Positions 51,607-60,860 of a stretch of 64,000 bases of DNA are shown in pieces. The notes below the pieces were generated by a model. That model was not told where the DNA came from. It saw nothing but the letters and a program-made list of their open reading frames with translations, and did no database searches. The position numbers and the translations under genes were made by a program. The stretch is from Spiribacter sp. 1M189 (GTDB taxonomy: Bacteria; Pseudomonadota; Gammaproteobacteria; Nitrococcales; Nitrococcaceae). The first letter of the stretch is position 1. Each line of letters opens with the position of its first letter. The stretch is from positions 434,001 through 498,000 of the forward strand of contig NZ_JBAKFF010000001.1 of the NCBI RefSeq assembly GCF_040838345.1, in the 5' to 3' direction.

Positions 51607-51644
51607 GCCACGGCTCAGTCAAGTACCCGCAAGAAGAGAACATC

Positions 51645-53132
51645 ATGGCCGAAGAGCAGGAAGAGCATCGTCTGATCGCCGAGCGGCGGCGCAAGCTGGA
51701 TGAGTGGCGGGCGCGCGGCGAGGCATTCCCGAACGACTTCCGACCCCGGGATCGGGCCGGCGATCTGCAGGAACGCTGCGCGGACTGGGATGCCGGGCGC
51801 CTGGAGGCGGAGGCCGTCCGCGTCAGCATCGCCGGGCGCATGATTCTCAAGCGGGTCATGGGCAAGGCGAGCTTCGCCACCGTGCGCGACATGTCGGGCG
51901 ACCTCCAGCTCTTCATCCGGCGTGACGAACTGCCGGAGGGCGTCTATGAGGATTTCAAGGGCTGGGATGTCGGCGATATCGTCGGTGCCACGGGCAAGCT
52001 GATGCGCACCCGGACAGGAGAGCTCTCGGTGCGATGCGACGAGCTGCGCCTGCTGACGAAATCGCTACGGCCCCTGCCCGAGAAATACCACGGTCTCGGC
52101 GACACCGAAGCCCGTTATCGCCAGCGCTACCTGGATCTGATGACCAATCCCGAGGCGCGGCGCATTTTCAACATGCGCAGCCGGATCGTGCGCTATATCC
52201 GCGATGTCTTCCACGAGCAGGGGTTTCTCGAGGTGGAAACGCCCATGATGCAGCCCATTCCGGGCGGGGCGGCGGCCAAGCCCTTCGTGACTCACCACAA
52301 CGCCCTGGCGCTGGATCTGTACCTGCGTGTGGCCCCGGAGCTCTACCTCAAACGCCTGGTGGTAGGCGGTTTCGAGCGGGTCTACGAAATCAACCGCAAT
52401 TTCCGCAATGAGGGCGTCTCAACCCGGCACAACCCCGAGTTCACCATGCTGGAGTTCTACGAGGCCTATGCCGATTACCGTGATGCCATGGACCTCACCG
52501 AGGTCCTGCTACGGGGCCTGGCTCGGGAAGTGGTGGGCAGCGAGCGGATCGAATGGCAGGGTGAGCGCATCGATCTGGCGCCAGCCTTTACGCGACTGAG
52601 CATGCGCGATGCCGTGCTGGCCGAGAACCCCGATCTGGCCGGGCAGCTGGATGACCGCGCCGCACTCGCCGCACATGCCGAGGGGCTCGGTATCGATGTC
52701 CAGTCTCAGTGGGGCGCCGGCAAGCTGCTGTTGGAGATCTTTGAGAAGACCGCCGAGAGCCGGCTGCGCCAGCCCACCTTCGTCATCGACTATCCCACCG
52801 AGGTGTCGCCGCTGGCCCGGCCCCGCGACGACGATCCGACCGTGACCGAGCGCTTCGAGCTCATCATCGCCGGCCGGGAGATCGCCAACGGATTCTCTGA
52901 GCTCAACGATGCGGAGGACCAGGCCCGCCGCTTCCGGCACCAGGCCGAGGAAAAGGCCGCCGGTGACGAAGAGGCCATGCATTACGACGAAGATTACATC
53001 CGTGCCCTCGAATATGGCATGCCGCCGGCGGTGGGTGAGGGCATCGGTATCGATCGGCTGGTGATGATGCTCACCGACAGCCCGTCCATCCGCGACGTGC
53101 TGCTGTTCCCGGCGATGCGGCCGGAGGCCTGA
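51645..53132 (+). CDS. lysS: Lysyl-tRNA synthetase (class II)
   Basis: This 495-residue synthetase has an N-terminal OB-fold anticodon-binding domain (residues about 60-165) and a class II catalytic core: motif 1 near [15 protein letters not shown], motif 2 [18 protein letters not shown] near 250, and motif 3 [15 protein letters not shown] near 465. It follows prfB by 38 bases, as in many proteobacteria. Its stop lies inside a hairpin shared with the convergent ygfZ. Confidence 0.96.
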   Translation: MAEEQEEHRLIAERRRKLDEWRARGEAFPNDFRPRDRAGDLQERCADWDAGRLEAEAVRVSIAGRMILKRVMGKASFATVRDMSGDLQLFIRRDELPEGVYEDFKGWDVGDIVGATGKLMRTRTGELSVRCDELRLLTKSLRPLPEKYHGLGDTEARYRQRYLDLMTNPEARRIFNMRSRIVRYIRDVFHEQGFLEVETPMMQPIPGGAAAKPFVTHHNALALDLYLRVAPELYLKRLVVGGFERVYEINRNFRNEGVSTRHNPEFTMLEFYEAYADYRDAMDLTEVLLRGLAREVVGSERIEWQGERIDLAPAFTRLSMRDAVLAENPDLAGQLDDRAALAAHAEGLGIDVQSQWGAGKLLLEIFEKTAESRLRQPTFVIDYPTEVSPLARPRDDDPTVTERFELIIAGREIANGFSELNDAEDQARRFRHQAEEKAAGDEEAMHYDEDYIRALEYGMPPAVGEGIGIDRLVMMLTDSPSIRDVLLFPAMRPEA

Positions 53133-53149
53133 GCGGTCGCCTCAGGCCG
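53127..53149. terminator. Hairpin between convergent lysS and ygfZ
   Basis: GGCCTGAG (53127-53134) pairs with CTCAGGCC (53142-53149) over a seven-base loop. It covers the lysS stop and reaches the ygfZ stop. No T-run is present on either side, so termination may be partial or factor-dependent. Confidence 0.4.
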
Positions 53150-54149
53150 GCGGCGGATAGGGCAGGTCGAGCAATTCGAGTCCGACGCCGTTGACCGTCA
53201 GCGCCTCATTGCCGGCCTTGTCGATCCGCAGGACGGCGAGCAACTCACTCGCCTCCCCGGCGGCCTCGGCGGCGCTGACCACCACCCCGGCCTCAGCGCC
53301 CTCGTGATCGTTCACCGCGGTGCCCGGCGCCGGCGGATCACCGGCCATGCGGGCGTGGTAGAGCCGACGCTTGAGTTGTCCCCGGTAGTGCATGCGGGCC
53401 ACCACTTCCTGTCCTGGATAGCAGCCCTTTTCGTAACTGATGCCCCCCAGGGGCTCGAGGTTGAGCATGGTGGGGATCACCGATTCACTGATCGCCGGCG
53501 TGACGGCGGGCAGCCCGGCGCGGATGTCCTGTAGCCGCCAGAAAGACTCACTGCCCTCGGTCAGTGTCTCCTGGAAGCGATCCGAAAAGGCATCGATCTG
53601 TTCGGTCGGCGCGAGGAGCAGGTAGCGCAGACCATGGTGGCCGGGCAGTGCGATGACGTGCAGATCGCCGGCCCGCACCAGTCCGCCGGGTTGGCTCGGC
53701 AGTGAGCCAGCGGCCTCGGTGAGCAGGGTCTCGGCCACTGGCCCCGCGAGCCCCAGCAGCGCCTCGCTCGTCGTCAGATCCGTGAGGGCCACCCGTGAGC
53801 GCAGGATGAACATCTGCAGCTTTGGCTGGATTGCCTGGAGCAGCCCGGCATCGGCGATCAGCAGCAGGCCGGTGTCGCTCGGCACAACGCGGAACAGCGC
53901 CCGGGTCCGCCCCTTGGGGTTGCACCAGGCGGCGAGCGTCGTCGCCGATTCACCCAGGTTGCTGACGGCCTGAGTGAGCTGGTTCTGAAGGAATCCGCCG
54001 CTGTCCTCGCCTGCCACATGAAGAACGCCCAGCGAGGGGAGGGGGCAGACAATGCCACTATCCGCGAGGGCCATTTCCATTTCATCGACGGTGGGCAAGG
54101 GCTGATGCATGCTCGGCTCCGGATCGAATGCGTTCGGATGGATGTCCAT
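53142..54149 (-). CDS. ygfZ: Folate-binding Fe-S cluster repair / tRNA-modification protein YgfZ
   Basis: This 335-residue protein (E. coli YgfZ 326) carries the family signature KGCYPGQEVVARMHYRG near residue 240, including the conserved Cys. It has a GcvT-like tetrahydrofolate-binding fold and supports maturation of [4Fe-4S] enzymes such as MiaB and, in several bacteria, succinate dehydrogenase-related functions. It is divergent from the SDHAF4-like gene and the sdh operon, 47 bases apart. A later ATG (14 residues in) could be used instead. Confidence 0.9.
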   Translation of the reverse strand: MDIHPNAFDPEPSMHQPLPTVDEMEMALADSGIVCPLPSLGVLHVAGEDSGGFLQNQLTQAVSNLGESATTLAAWCNPKGRTRALFRVVPSDTGLLLIADAGLLQAIQPKLQMFILRSRVALTDLTTSEALLGLAGPVAETLLTEAAGSLPSQPGGLVRAGDLHVIALPGHHGLRYLLLAPTEQIDAFSDRFQETLTEGSESFWRLQDIRAGLPAVTPAISESVIPTMLNLEPLGGISYEKGCYPGQEVVARMHYRGQLKRRLYHARMAGDPPAPGTAVNDHEGAEAGVVVSAAEAAGEASELLAVLRIDKAGNEALTVNGVGLELLDLPYPPPA

Positions 54150-54196
54150 GAGATGATGCCATTGGCGTCATCCAACGTGCACCCGGAGGTAATCCC

Positions 54197-54394
54197 ATGA
54201 CTGATGAACGCGAAGAACAGCGCCCGGAGACCGCCGAGAACACCCCGGCGGATGCCGAGGCATCTCCGTCCGCCGCGCCGGAGCCCGACTGGCAGCGACC
54301 GGAGACCTGGCCGAAGGAGGTTGGCGGTAAACGCGGGCCGGAGCCTACCCGCTACGGCGACTGGGAGAGTAACGGCCGTTGCACTGACTTCTGA
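54197..54394 (+). CDS. SDHAF4/DUF1674-type succinate dehydrogenase assembly factor
   Basis: This 65-residue protein has a disordered acidic N-terminus and the conserved C-terminal core GGKRGPEPTRYGDWESNGRC. In yeast and human, SDHAF4 binds flavinylated SdhA and helps it join SdhB; DUF1674 proteins in bacteria are its relatives. GGAGGT precedes the ATG. It lies 108 bases upstream of sdhC, on the same strand, which strongly supports a role in SDH assembly. Confidence 0.88.
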   Translation: MTDEREEQRPETAENTPADAEASPSAAPEPDWQRPETWPKEVGGKRGPEPTRYGDWESNGRCTDF

Positions 54395-54501
54395 GTGGTC
54401 GGTCGGCGATTTGTTGCACTGCCGCGATCTTGCGCGCGAAGCCGTGTGAGCGTAGTTTATTGGGATAATTCCAAAACACATGGCCCCCGGAGAGAGCCAC
54501 G

Positions 54502-54882
54502 ATGAGTACGGATAACCGTCCACTTTCCCCGCATCTTCAGGTCTATCGTCTGCCATTCACCGCGCTGACCTCCATCAGCCACCGGATCAGTGGCGTCCTG
54601 CTGTCCGGCGGATCCCTGGTGCTGGTTTACTGGGTGCTCGCCGCAGCCGCTGGCCCGGAGAGTTATCAGACGGCCAGCGCCATTCTTGGCAGCCTGCCGG
54701 TGCAGATTCTGCTTTTCCTCTGGACGTTCGTCCTGTTCTACCACCTCTGCAACGGCATCCGGCATCTGGTGTGGGATGCTGGCCATGGCTTCGAGCTGGA
54801 GACAGCCGAGCGTTCCGGTCAGATCGCCATTGGTGCGGCGGTGGCTCTGACGCTCATCGCCTGGCTTATCGCCCTGGTCTGA
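54502..54882 (+). CDS. sdhC: Succinate dehydrogenase cytochrome b556 subunit (SdhC)
   Basis: This 126-residue protein has three membrane helices and anchors SDH; the heme-axial His lies in FYHLCNGIRHLVWD near residue 84. The N-terminal PLSPHLQVYRLP is the family signature. It opens the sdhCDAB operon and supplies, with SdhD, the heme b and quinone site of complex II. Confidence 0.95.
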   Translation: MSTDNRPLSPHLQVYRLPFTALTSISHRISGVLLSGGSLVLVYWVLAAAAGPESYQTASAILGSLPVQILLFLWTFVLFYHLCNGIRHLVWDAGHGFELETAERSGQIAIGAAVALTLIAWLIALV

Positions 54883-54893
54883 GGAGAGATCCC

Positions 54894-55274
54894 ATGCAAT
54901 ATCGAACACCGATCAAAGAGGCTCGAGGCCTTGGCGCCTCTCACCATGGGACGGCGCACTGGTGGATGCAGCGCATGACGGCGATCGGCATGGTGCCGCT
55001 CATGCTCTGGCTGGTGGTCGGTCTCGCGATGCACACCGGTGGCGGCTACGCGAACGCCGTGGCGTGGCTGGGCAGTCCGTTCAACGCGATCGTGATGGTC
55101 CTCACCTTCGGCGTTCTGTTCTATCACGCTTCCCTCGGGTTGCAGGTCGTGCTCGAGGACTACGTGAGCCATAAAGGGGTGCGGCTTGCCCTGGTGCTGG
55201 CAGTGCGTTTTCTCGCCCTGCTGCTCGCCACGGCGGCGATCTTCGCCGTCCTAAAGATTGCATTCGGAGGCTGA
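54894..55274 (+). CDS. sdhD: Succinate dehydrogenase membrane anchor subunit (SdhD)
   Basis: This 126-residue protein has three helices. The N-terminal GTAHWWMQRMTAIGMVPL is typical of the alphaproteobacterial/mitochondrial-like SdhD group, and the heme/quinone-side His-Tyr motif is in FYHASLGLQVVLEDY near residue 75. The ATG at 54894 follows GAGGAGAG, 12 bases after sdhC. The frame is open further upstream only inside sdhC. Confidence 0.93.
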   Translation: MQYRTPIKEARGLGASHHGTAHWWMQRMTAIGMVPLMLWLVVGLAMHTGGGYANAVAWLGSPFNAIVMVLTFGVLFYHASLGLQVVLEDYVSHKGVRLALVLAVRFLALLLATAAIFAVLKIAFGG

Positions 55275-55277
55275 CCG

Positions 55278-57065
55278 ATGACCGCCGATTACGAGATTGT
55301 CGATCACACCTATGACGTTGTGGTGGTGGGTGCCGGTGGCGCCGGTCTGCGTGCCACCTTCGGAATGGCCGAGAAGGGCCTGAAGACCGCCTGTGTCACC
55401 AAGGTGTTCCCGACCCGCAGCCACACCGTCGCGGCGCAGGGCGGTGTCAGCGCGGCCCTTGGCAACATGGGCGAGGATGACTGGCGCTGGCATGCCTACG
55501 ACACCATCAAGGGCTCGGACTGGCTGGGCGACCAGGATGCCATCGAGTACATGTGCCGGGAGGCGATCCCGGCCATCATCGAGCTCGAGCACTATGGCGT
55601 TCCCTTCTCCCGGACCGAGGAGGGCAAGATCTATCAGCGGCCGTTTGGCGGCATGACCACGCACTTCGGCGAGGGCACCGCCCAGCGGACCTGTGCGGCG
55701 GCGGACCGGACCGGTCATGCCATTCTGCATACGCTCTATCAGCAGTCTCTGGCCCATCAGGCGGAGTTCTACATCGAGTTTTTCGCCCTTGACCTGATCA
55801 TGGAAGACGGCGCATGCCGCGGGGTGATCGCACTGGAGCTCGCCACCGGCAGGATCCATCGTTTCCGTGCCCATATCGTCGTCCTGGCGACGGGTGGCTA
55901 TGGACGGGCCTGGTTCTCCTGCACCTCGGCGCATACCTGCACCGGCGACGGCGGTGGCATGGTGCTGCGGGCCGGCCTGCCCCTGCAGGACATGGAGTTC
56001 ACCCAGTTCCACCCCACCGGCGTCTACGGCGCCGGCTGCCTGATCACCGAGGGCGTTCGTGGCGAGGGGGGTTATCTGACCAACTCCGAGGGCGAGCGCT
56101 TCATGGAGCGCTACGCCCCGAATGCCAAGGACCTCGCGTCGCGCGACGTGGTGTCCCGGTCGATGACCGTGGAAATCCGCGAGGGGCGCGGTGTCGGGCC
56201 CAATGCCGATCATATCCATCTGCATCTCGAGCATCTCGGCCCGGAGGTGATCCATCAGCGCCTGCCGGGTATCGCCGAGACGGCGCGGATTTTCGCCGGC
56301 GTGGATGTCACCAAGGCGCCCATCCCGGTGCTGCCCACGGTGCACTACAACATGGGCGGTATACCAACCAACTACCGTGCCGAGGTGGTGGCGCCGCGTG
56401 ACGGCGATCCCGATGCGGTGGTGCCGGGGCTGATGGCCATCGGCGAGGCGGGCTGCATCTCCGTTCACGGGGCCAACCGCCTCGGCTCGAATTCGCTGCT
56501 TGACCTCGTGGTGTTCGGACGGGCCGCTGCCATTCGCGCTGCCGAGATCGTCTCGGAATCCGGCGAGCATAAGCCGCTTCCCGCGGACAGTGCCGAGTAC
56601 TCGCTCTCGCGCCTCGACCGCCTTCGCAATGCGGACGGCGAGCACCCGACCGCGGGCATCCGCGAGCAGATGCAGAAGACCATGCAGGATTACGCCGCCG
56701 TCTTCCGCACGCAGGAAACGCTTGAGCAGGGTCACAAGCGCATTCACGAAATCCAGTCGATGTTCGACGATGTGAAGCTGACCGACCGCTCACTGGTGTG
56801 GAACACCGATCTGGTGGAGACGCTGGAACTCGAAAACCTGCTAGGCAACGCGGTGGTCAGCATGGACTCCGCGCTCAACCGCCGGGAAAGCCGCGGTGCT
56901 CACGCCCGCGAGGATTACAGCGAACGTGATGACGAGAACTGGATGAAGCACACGGTCTCCTGGCTGCAGGAGAGTGGCGATGTCCAGCTCGACTATCGAC
57001 CGGTACACATGACCACGCTGACTGACGAAATGGAAGTCATTCCGCCCAAGAAGCGCGTGTACTGA
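55278..57065 (+). CDS. sdhA: Succinate dehydrogenase flavoprotein subunit (SdhA)
   Basis: This 595-residue subunit oxidises succinate to fumarate in the cytosol-facing part of complex II. The FAD-binding [20 protein letters not shown] is at the N-terminus, and the His that bonds FAD covalently is in [11 protein letters not shown] near residue 50. Active-site residues lie in [11 protein letters not shown] and near [15 protein letters not shown] (about residues 240-275). It starts 4 bases after sdhD. Confidence 0.97.
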   Translation: MTADYEIVDHTYDVVVVGAGGAGLRATFGMAEKGLKTACVTKVFPTRSHTVAAQGGVSAALGNMGEDDWRWHAYDTIKGSDWLGDQDAIEYMCREAIPAIIELEHYGVPFSRTEEGKIYQRPFGGMTTHFGEGTAQRTCAAADRTGHAILHTLYQQSLAHQAEFYIEFFALDLIMEDGACRGVIALELATGRIHRFRAHIVVLATGGYGRAWFSCTSAHTCTGDGGGMVLRAGLPLQDMEFTQFHPTGVYGAGCLITEGVRGEGGYLTNSEGERFMERYAPNAKDLASRDVVSRSMTVEIREGRGVGPNADHIHLHLEHLGPEVIHQRLPGIAETARIFAGVDVTKAPIPVLPTVHYNMGGIPTNYRAEVVAPRDGDPDAVVPGLMAIGEAGCISVHGANRLGSNSLLDLVVFGRAAAIRAAEIVSESGEHKPLPADSAEYSLSRLDRLRNADGEHPTAGIREQMQKTMQDYAAVFRTQETLEQGHKRIHEIQSMFDDVKLTDRSLVWNTDLVETLELENLLGNAVVSMDSALNRRESRGAHAREDYSERDDENWMKHTVSWLQESGDVQLDYRPVHMTTLTDEMEVIPPKKRVY

Positions 57066-57082
57066 CCCAGGAGAGGTTTGCC

Positions 57083-57862
57083 ATGGCCCAGTTCATCCTG
57101 CCCCCCAATTCCCGTATCAAGCAGGGCGAGCATTACGCCGCGCCGAGTGGTGCGGTGAATACCCGGATCTTCAAGGTCTATCGCTGGGAGCCGGACTCCG
57201 GCGAGAACCCGCGGCTGGACACCTACGAGGTGGACCTGGATAGCTGCGGGCCGATGGTTCTCGACGCCATCATCAAGATCAAGAACGAGATCGACCCGAC
57301 GCTGACCTTCCGCCGCTCCTGTCGTGAGGGGATCTGTGGTTCCTGCGCGATGAACATTGACGGACGGAACACCCTGGCCTGCACCAAGGCCATCGACGAA
57401 ATCGACGGCGATGTGCGGATCTACCCGTTGCCATCGATGCGGGTCGTCAAGGACCTTGTCCCGGACATGACGCACTTCTACGCCCAGTACGCCTCGATTC
57501 GGCCCTGGATCCGGACCGAGACGCCACCGCCGCCGGACCAGGAGCGCCTGCAGAGCCCCGAGGATCGCGAAGAGCTGGACGGGCTCTACGAGTGCATTCT
57601 CTGCGCCTGCTGTCAGACGTCCTGCCCGAGCTACTGGTGGAACCCGGACCGCTATCTGGGGCCGGCCGTTCTACTGCAGGCCTATCGGTGGATTGCCGAT
57701 AGCCGGGACGAGGATACCGGCGGGCGCCTTGATGATCTCGATGACGCCTTCAAGCTCTATCGTTGTCACACGATCATGAATTGCGCTTCGGCGTGTCCCA
57801 AGGGGCTGAATCCCGCCAAGGCCATTGCCGAGATCAAGCGCCTCATGGTTGCTCGGCAGTGA
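57083..57862 (+). CDS. sdhB: Succinate dehydrogenase iron-sulfur subunit (SdhB)
   Basis: This 259-residue subunit passes electrons from FAD to quinone. The [2Fe-2S] ligands are in [12 protein letters not shown] and the following Cys near residue 100; the [4Fe-4S] and [3Fe-4S] clusters use [12 protein letters not shown] near 172 and [17 protein letters not shown] near 230. The N-terminus is slightly extended ([15 protein letters not shown]) as in alphaproteobacterial SdhB. sdhE starts 13 bases later. Confidence 0.97.
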   Translation: MAQFILPPNSRIKQGEHYAAPSGAVNTRIFKVYRWEPDSGENPRLDTYEVDLDSCGPMVLDAIIKIKNEIDPTLTFRRSCREGICGSCAMNIDGRNTLACTKAIDEIDGDVRIYPLPSMRVVKDLVPDMTHFYAQYASIRPWIRTETPPPPDQERLQSPEDREELDGLYECILCACCQTSCPSYWWNPDRYLGPAVLLQAYRWIADSRDEDTGGRLDDLDDAFKLYRCHTIMNCASACPKGLNPAKAIAEIKRLMVARQ

Positions 57863-57875
57863 TCTGCCCTGGCGT

Positions 57876-58139
57876 ATGAGTGAAATGTCCAGGCTGCGCT
57901 GGCGTTGTCGGCGCGGCACGACAGAGCTGGACCGCCTGCTGACCCGGTTTCTCGAGTCGCCGTCCGGCGGCTATGGGTCACTCGATGCGACGGGGCGAGC
58001 GGCCTTCGAGCAGCTGCTTGATTGCGAGGATGATCACCTTATTGATTGGCTCGTCAACGGCCAGCGGCCCAGGGAGGGTGCCCTTGTCGATATCGTCAAC
58101 CGAGTTCGAGCCGTCTCTGGCCTACCGACTCAGGCCTAG
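57876..58139 (+). CDS. sdhE: FAD assembly factor SdhE
   Basis: This 87-residue SdhE/YgfY protein has the conserved RWRCRRGTTELDRLL motif (RGxxE) that promotes covalent flavinylation of SdhA, plus the C-terminal FEQLLDCEDDHLIDWL helix pair. It is the fifth gene of the sdhCDAB operon, so flavoprotein and flavinylation factor are co-expressed. The ATG at 57876 is supported by family alignment; a TTG extension inside sdhB is rejected. Confidence 0.93.
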   Translation: MSEMSRLRWRCRRGTTELDRLLTRFLESPSGGYGSLDATGRAAFEQLLDCEDDHLIDWLVNGQRPREGALVDIVNRVRAVSGLPTQA

Positions 58140-58518
58140 CCTCCGCTTGCGCATCGCGCTGGTACTCCTGCCCGGCCTTGCGGTCACCGGGCTGCTTTTC
58201 AGTACCGGTCTGCCAGAGGCGCTGCGCCTCTTTGGAGTGCTTGTCACGCTGGTGGTCACCGTCTTTGCCCTGCGCCGGCACTGGCCGGATTGCATCCACG
58301 GGCTGTGGGGTTTCAGGCTGGAATCGGGGAGGCGATGCCGCCTTTTCACTGCGGATGGCGGAGAAGAGTTGGTGAGTGTGAGCGATTCGCTGGTTCTACC
58401 GTCTCTGGTCCTTCTCTCACTGCGGGGCACCGGCCGCCGCAGAGCCCTGGTCATTCCGTCGGATGCGCTTGATGCCGAGTCGCACCGCCGTCTACGCCGT
58501 GAGGCGAGGGCATGGTGA
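58084..58518 (+). CDS. ygfX: YgfX-like inner-membrane protein (SdhE partner)
   Basis: This roughly 144-residue protein has two membrane helices (residues about 22-65) and a soluble basic C-terminal domain, the YgfX/CptA architecture; E. coli YgfX (135) is encoded next to sdhE. The start is uncertain. TTG at 58084 lies six bases after AGGGAGG and inside the end of sdhE; GTG at 58078 is too close to that site, and a longer frame from 57973 gives a non-family N-terminus. YgfX has been described as a membrane partner or toxin of SdhE/CptB; the role here is inferred. Confidence 0.65.
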   Translation: MSISSTEFEPSLAYRLRPSLRLRIALVLLPGLAVTGLLFSTGLPEALRLFGVLVTLVVTVFALRRHWPDCIHGLWGFRLESGRRCRLFTADGGEELVSVSDSLVLPSLVLLSLRGTGRRRALVIPSDALDAESHRRLRREARAW

Positions 58519-58564
58519 GGCGTTTGCGGGGCTCCGGGGCATCCGCTAGCCTTGCCATCACTGT

Positions 58565-58591
58565 GAACTTCTACTGTGTTCCCTGGTCAGT
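58565..58591 (+). promoter_or_regulatory. Sigma-E-like promoter of rpoE
   Basis: GAACTT (58565-58570), a 16-base spacer, and TCAGT (58587-58591) resemble the sigma-E consensus (GAACTT, 16 bases, TCTGA). It lies about 50 bases before rpoE, so the operon can be self-activating as in other gammaproteobacteria. Confidence 0.55.
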
Positions 58592-58639
58592 TTGTTCTGG
58601 CAGCGTCCGGCTGTCGGGGGCCCCGGGCGCGGAGGGCAA

Positions 58640-59227
58640 ATGAGTACCGCGAATGCGGACAAGGAGTTGGTTGAGCGTGTACAGGCCGGTGACAAGCAGG
58701 CCTTCGATATGCTGGTACTCAAGTACCAGCACAAGCTCGTCAAGCTCATTTCCCGCTACGTCCACGATCACGCCGAGGCACTCGACGTCTCCCAGGAGGC
58801 CTTCATCAAGGCCTACCGGGCTCTCCCACGATTCCGTGGTGACAGCAGTTTCTACACCTGGCTCTACCGCATCGGCATCAACACGGCGAAAAATCACCTG
58901 GTCTCCCAGGGCAGACGTCCGCCGGATAACGACATCGATGCCCAGGATGCTGAACGTTACGACATCGAATCGCGTCTCAAGGATCAGGAGTCACCGGAGG
59001 CACTGGCCCAGCGTGACCAGGTGCAGGAAACCGTGATGAGTGCCATCGAGGACCTGCCGGATGATCTGCGCACCGCGATCACGCTGCGTGAATTCGAGGG
59101 ATTGACGTATGAGGAAATCGCGCAGGCAATGGACTGCCCGATCGGTACGGTTCGGTCACGGATTTTCCGTGCCCGTGAGGCAATAGATAAACGGCTCCAG
59201 CCGCTTATGTCCGGGACAGACGGGTGA
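58640..59227 (+). CDS. rpoE: RNA polymerase sigma-E factor (RpoE/AlgU)
   Basis: This 195-residue ECF sigma factor has region 2 (AFDMLVLKYQHKLVKLISRY, DVSQEAFIKAYRAL) binding the -10 and region 4 (ITLREFEGLTYEEIAQAM, GTVRSRIFRAREA) binding the -35. It responds to outer-membrane stress once RseA is cut. The ATG at 58640 follows GGAGGG. Its stop overlaps the next reading frame, which continues with the anti-sigma factor. Confidence 0.96.
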   Translation: MSTANADKELVERVQAGDKQAFDMLVLKYQHKLVKLISRYVHDHAEALDVSQEAFIKAYRALPRFRGDSSFYTWLYRIGINTAKNHLVSQGRRPPDNDIDAQDAERYDIESRLKDQESPEALAQRDQVQETVMSAIEDLPDDLRTAITLREFEGLTYEEIAQAMDCPIGTVRSRIFRAREAIDKRLQPLMSGTDG

Positions 59228-59232
59228 CGACG

Positions 59233-59835
59233 ATGCAAGACGATTCACTGGAACAACTCTCCGCTTTCGTGGACGGTGAACTGGGGCGGGATGAGTCTCG
59301 CTTCCTGCGCCGCCGGATCGAAGCGGATCCGGCCCTCCGCGAGCGGCTCATGTACTATCACGCAATAGGCCCCGCCGCCCGTGGAGACTATGTCCCCGGA
59401 GCGGAGCAGCTGGCCAATCGGGTCAGCGAAGCGCTGACGGACGAGCCGGCCCATCAGGCCGCAGCCGGAGACACCGGCCAGAACCGTGGCTGGCGCCGAC
59501 TCTCACCGATCCTCCAACCGGTGGGCGGCGTCGCGCTTGCCGCCAGCGTGGCGCTGGGCCTGGTGGTGGCATGGCCAATGGTCTCCGGACCATCCCAGCC
59601 ATCCCAGCCGTCAATGGATGTTGCCGTTCGCGTGCCTGCCGAACCGGCTGCCGGCAATCTGTCCCGGGTTGGCGGCGAGGGCCGTGTCGAATCCGGCATC
59701 GTCGCATCGGGGGACACGGAGGTTCGGCGTCGTCTCAGCCCCTATTTCGTCAACCACAGTGAGCACGCGGCAACCGGACGCCTCGGCGGAACGCTGAAAT
59801 ACGCCCGTATTGTCAGTCATGATGCGGAACGATAG
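59233..59835 (+). CDS. rseA: Anti-sigma-E factor RseA/MucA
   Basis: This 200-residue single-pass inner-membrane protein has a cytosolic sigma-binding domain that begins MQDDSLEQLSAFVDGEL, matching the RseA/MucA start. The membrane helix is near residues 94-112 (GGVALAASVALGLVVAWPM), followed by a periplasmic tail that RseB binds and DegS-type proteases cut. GTG at 59224 is an alternative start overlapping the rpoE stop. Its end overlaps rseB by 17 bases. Confidence 0.9.
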   Translation: MQDDSLEQLSAFVDGELGRDESRFLRRRIEADPALRERLMYYHAIGPAARGDYVPGAEQLANRVSEALTDEPAHQAAAGDTGQNRGWRRLSPILQPVGGVALAASVALGLVVAWPMVSGPSQPSQPSMDVAVRVPAEPAAGNLSRVGGEGRVESGIVASGDTEVRRRLSPYFVNHSEHAATGRLGGTLKYARIVSHDAER

Positions 59836-60856
59836 ACGCCTCGGACATCCCCTTGGGTTCCCGGCCCTGGCCGCGCTCCTGCTCGCCCTCATCGCCGTCT
59901 CTCCGGGCGCCTTCGCCAGCGAGTCACCCGAGTCGGCCGCCGAATGGGTCGAGTGGGCCAACGAGGCCCGCGACAGCAACAGTTTCATTGGCGAGTTCGT
60001 CTATCAGCACGGCAGTGATATTGGCAGCATGAAGATCTGGCGCTCCGCGGATCCGGAGACCGGAATCCGTGAGCGTCTCGTCTCCCTCTCGGGGGAGCCC
60101 CGCGAAATCCTCCGCGGCGGTGACTCCGTCACCTGCATTCTGGGTAACAGCGAGTCGGTGCTCATCGACCAGCGGCAGCTTCGGCGTCCCTTGAGTGCAC
60201 GTATTCCGGAGGACGTCGACCGCCTGCGGCCGCATTACGAGCTGCGCCTGGTGGGCGAAGATCGTGTTGCCGGCCGTGCCGCCATGCAGGTCAACCTCGA
60301 GCCGCAGGATGCGTTTCGTTACGGCTACTCGGTCTGGCTTGATGTCGAAACCGGCCTGCTCACGCGGGCGGAGGTGCTCGGGCCCGATGACGAGGTGATC
60401 GAGCAGTTGATGATGCTGGATATCGAAATCCTCGATCAGATCGATCCGGCGCTGCTTGAGCCCATGCTGGCGAGCGAAGGGGAGGGGTATACGCAGATCA
60501 CCAATAACCTCCCCCGCGATGAGGGTGAACTCGAGGCGCATCAGGAATGGGCGATGGCAGAGCAGCTCGCGGGGTTCGCGGTGCAGATGGACCGTATGCA
60601 ACAGCTCCCCGGGCGTCCCCATCCCGTCCGCCATCTGATGCTCTCCGACGGGCTGGCGACGGTATCGGTGTATATCGAGCCGGAGAGCCAGGCCGGGAAC
60701 TTTGAGGGCGGCATGCAGATGGGCGCGATGAACGCCTATGGAAGAACCGATGATGGCTATCAGACCATCGTTGTAGGCGAGGTGCCGGCAGTGACGGTGG
60801 AACGCATCGCCCGCTCGCTTGTCCCGAATACCGACAGCAGTCAGCCAGGACAATAG
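59819..60856 (+). CDS. rseB: Periplasmic sigma-E regulator RseB/MucB
   Basis: This 345-residue protein has a signal peptide ending near AFASES (residue 33), then a LolA/LppX-like domain (about 40-220; NSFIGEFVYQHGSDIGSMKI) and a smaller C-terminal domain. It binds RseA in the periplasm and shields it from proteolysis until lipopolysaccharide or misfolded proteins displace it. The ATG at 59819 is inside the end of rseA; the degP-type gene follows after 4 bases. Confidence 0.92.
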   Translation: MMRNDRRLGHPLGFPALAALLLALIAVSPGAFASESPESAAEWVEWANEARDSNSFIGEFVYQHGSDIGSMKIWRSADPETGIRERLVSLSGEPREILRGGDSVTCILGNSESVLIDQRQLRRPLSARIPEDVDRLRPHYELRLVGEDRVAGRAAMQVNLEPQDAFRYGYSVWLDVETGLLTRAEVLGPDDEVIEQLMMLDIEILDQIDPALLEPMLASEGEGYTQITNNLPRDEGELEAHQEWAMAEQLAGFAVQMDRMQQLPGRPHPVRHLMLSDGLATVSVYIEPESQAGNFEGGMQMGAMNAYGRTDDGYQTIVVGEVPAVTVERIARSLVPNTDSSQPGQ

Positions 60857-60860
60857 ATCC

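Noticed and set aside
57973-58083. Longer YgfX frame starting inside sdhE
   Set aside because: The extra N-terminal residues are hydrophilic, unlike the family, and lie deep inside sdhE without a ribosome site.
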